NCBI RefSeq assembly: GCF_937425535.1
Contig: NZ_OW485604.1
Span: 103,270 to 167,269 of the forward strand
Direction of reading: 5' to 3'
DNA: 64,000 nucleotides
Source of the DNA: Rhodovastum atsumiense
GTDB taxonomy: Bacteria; Pseudomonadota; Alphaproteobacteria; Acetobacterales; Acetobacteraceae
The notes under the pieces were generated by a model. That model had not been told where the DNA came from and ran no database searches. It saw only the letters and a list, made by a program, of their open reading frames with translations. Shown one piece after another: positions 63,753 through 64,000 of the stretch (position 1 is the stretch's first letter; every line of letters begins with the position of its first letter). Made by a program: the position numbers and the translations under genes.

Positions 63753-64000
63753 CGCGACGTGGTCTTTATTTGTTGTTATTAAGCAATGGAAATTTGCAAA
63801 ATCAACGGGCGCTTCCCTCGTCCCCCCGCATCCCGCCATCGAATGCCCCCTGAAATCCCGCCACTTCCGTATGCTCCCACCTCTTCCCTGTCGCGATCAT
63901 AGCCCGGGTGGATTTTGTCAGAAACGCCACTCCGCCTCATCCAGGGGGCCACCATAGATGAGCCTGCCCGCTGGGAGTGGAGGAGGTCGATCAGAGCATC
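63753..64000. other. Upstream region of the activator gene
   Basis: AT-rich at 63763-63800 (possible promoter of the activator, - strand). An ATG at 63958 on the + strand could begin a further gene (SLPAGSGGGRSE), but too little sequence is present to judge. Confidence 0.3.

Noticed and set aside
58771..63782. Long + strand frames (551, 617 and 549 residues) opposite larC, larA, kdgT and the activator
   Set aside because: Antisense shadows; His/Gln/Arg/Asp-rich low-complexity composition and no motif.
1..64000. tRNA, rRNA or riboswitch genes
   Set aside because: No tRNA-like CCA-ended cloverleaf, rRNA segment or known riboswitch core was noticed by eye; a covariance-model search would be needed to exclude small ones.

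Overview
The window is GC-rich DNA of alphaproteobacterial character. The MobF/F-type transfer genes, the IS families and the codon use suggest an Acetobacteraceae or other Rhodospirillales plasmid, or a plasmid-derived chromosomal island. This is inference: there is no rRNA, tRNA or other taxonomic marker. The only AT-rich stretches are short gaps (about 730-800 and 9041-9300).

Layout. (1) 1-9.0 kb: the DNA-processing half of a conjugation system. A chain of overlapping genes encodes an unknown protein, a ParA/VirC1-like P-loop ATPase, a membrane coiled-coil protein, a ribbon-helix-helix protein, a TrwB-type coupling protein and a TrwC-type relaxase-helicase. A 12-bp minisatellite lies upstream. 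(2) 9.3-16.9 kb: cargo, comprising a MOSC/ferredoxin-reductase/2Fe-2S fusion, an EmrAB efflux pair, an NmrA-like oxidoreductase, a secreted cupin and an NTF2-like protein. (3) 17.1-22.7 kb: traF-traH-traG of an F-type secretion system; traF has lost its 5' end. (4) 22.8-26.5 kb: an HTH protein, an unknown gene, a UPF0175/DUF3368 toxin-antitoxin pair and a tyrosine recombinase. (5) 26.6-30.2 kb: IS630, IS1380 and IS701 elements. (6) 30.3-34.2 kb: two overlapping dynamin-like GTPase genes, a candidate Eleos-type defence operon. (7) 34.2-35.7 kb: a MITE-like element, a truncated DUF927 gene and an IS3 remnant. (8) 35.7-48.1 kb: a CRISPR array with type I-C-like repeats, 69 repeats in three blocks, split by an IS630 and by a second IS630 that itself carries three further insertions. 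No cas gene is present. (9) 48.1-55 kb: an IS graveyard (IS66, IS3, IS6, ISKra4 containing IS5, IS630). (10) 55-63.8 kb: an operon kdgT-larA-larC-larE-larB-garK under a PrpR-type sigma-54 activator.

How the parts work together. The trw-like genes would nick and pump DNA and the tra genes would build the channel, but most channel genes are missing, so the plasmid is probably not self-transmissible from this segment alone. The CRISPR array, the dynamin pair and the toxin-antitoxin pair form a defence zone that IS elements have eroded. The array's leader-proximal end is cut by an IS66 without a target duplication, which suggests that leader and cas genes were lost by an IS-linked deletion.

The intact, coherent system is the last one. 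LarB, LarE and LarC make the nickel-pincer cofactor and LarA keeps all five expected catalytic residues. A KdgT permease and a glycerate 2-kinase flank them in one operon. This arrangement suggests uptake of a hydroxy acid, C2 racemisation, and phosphorylation of D-glycerate into lower glycolysis, a use for LarA that differs from lactate racemisation.
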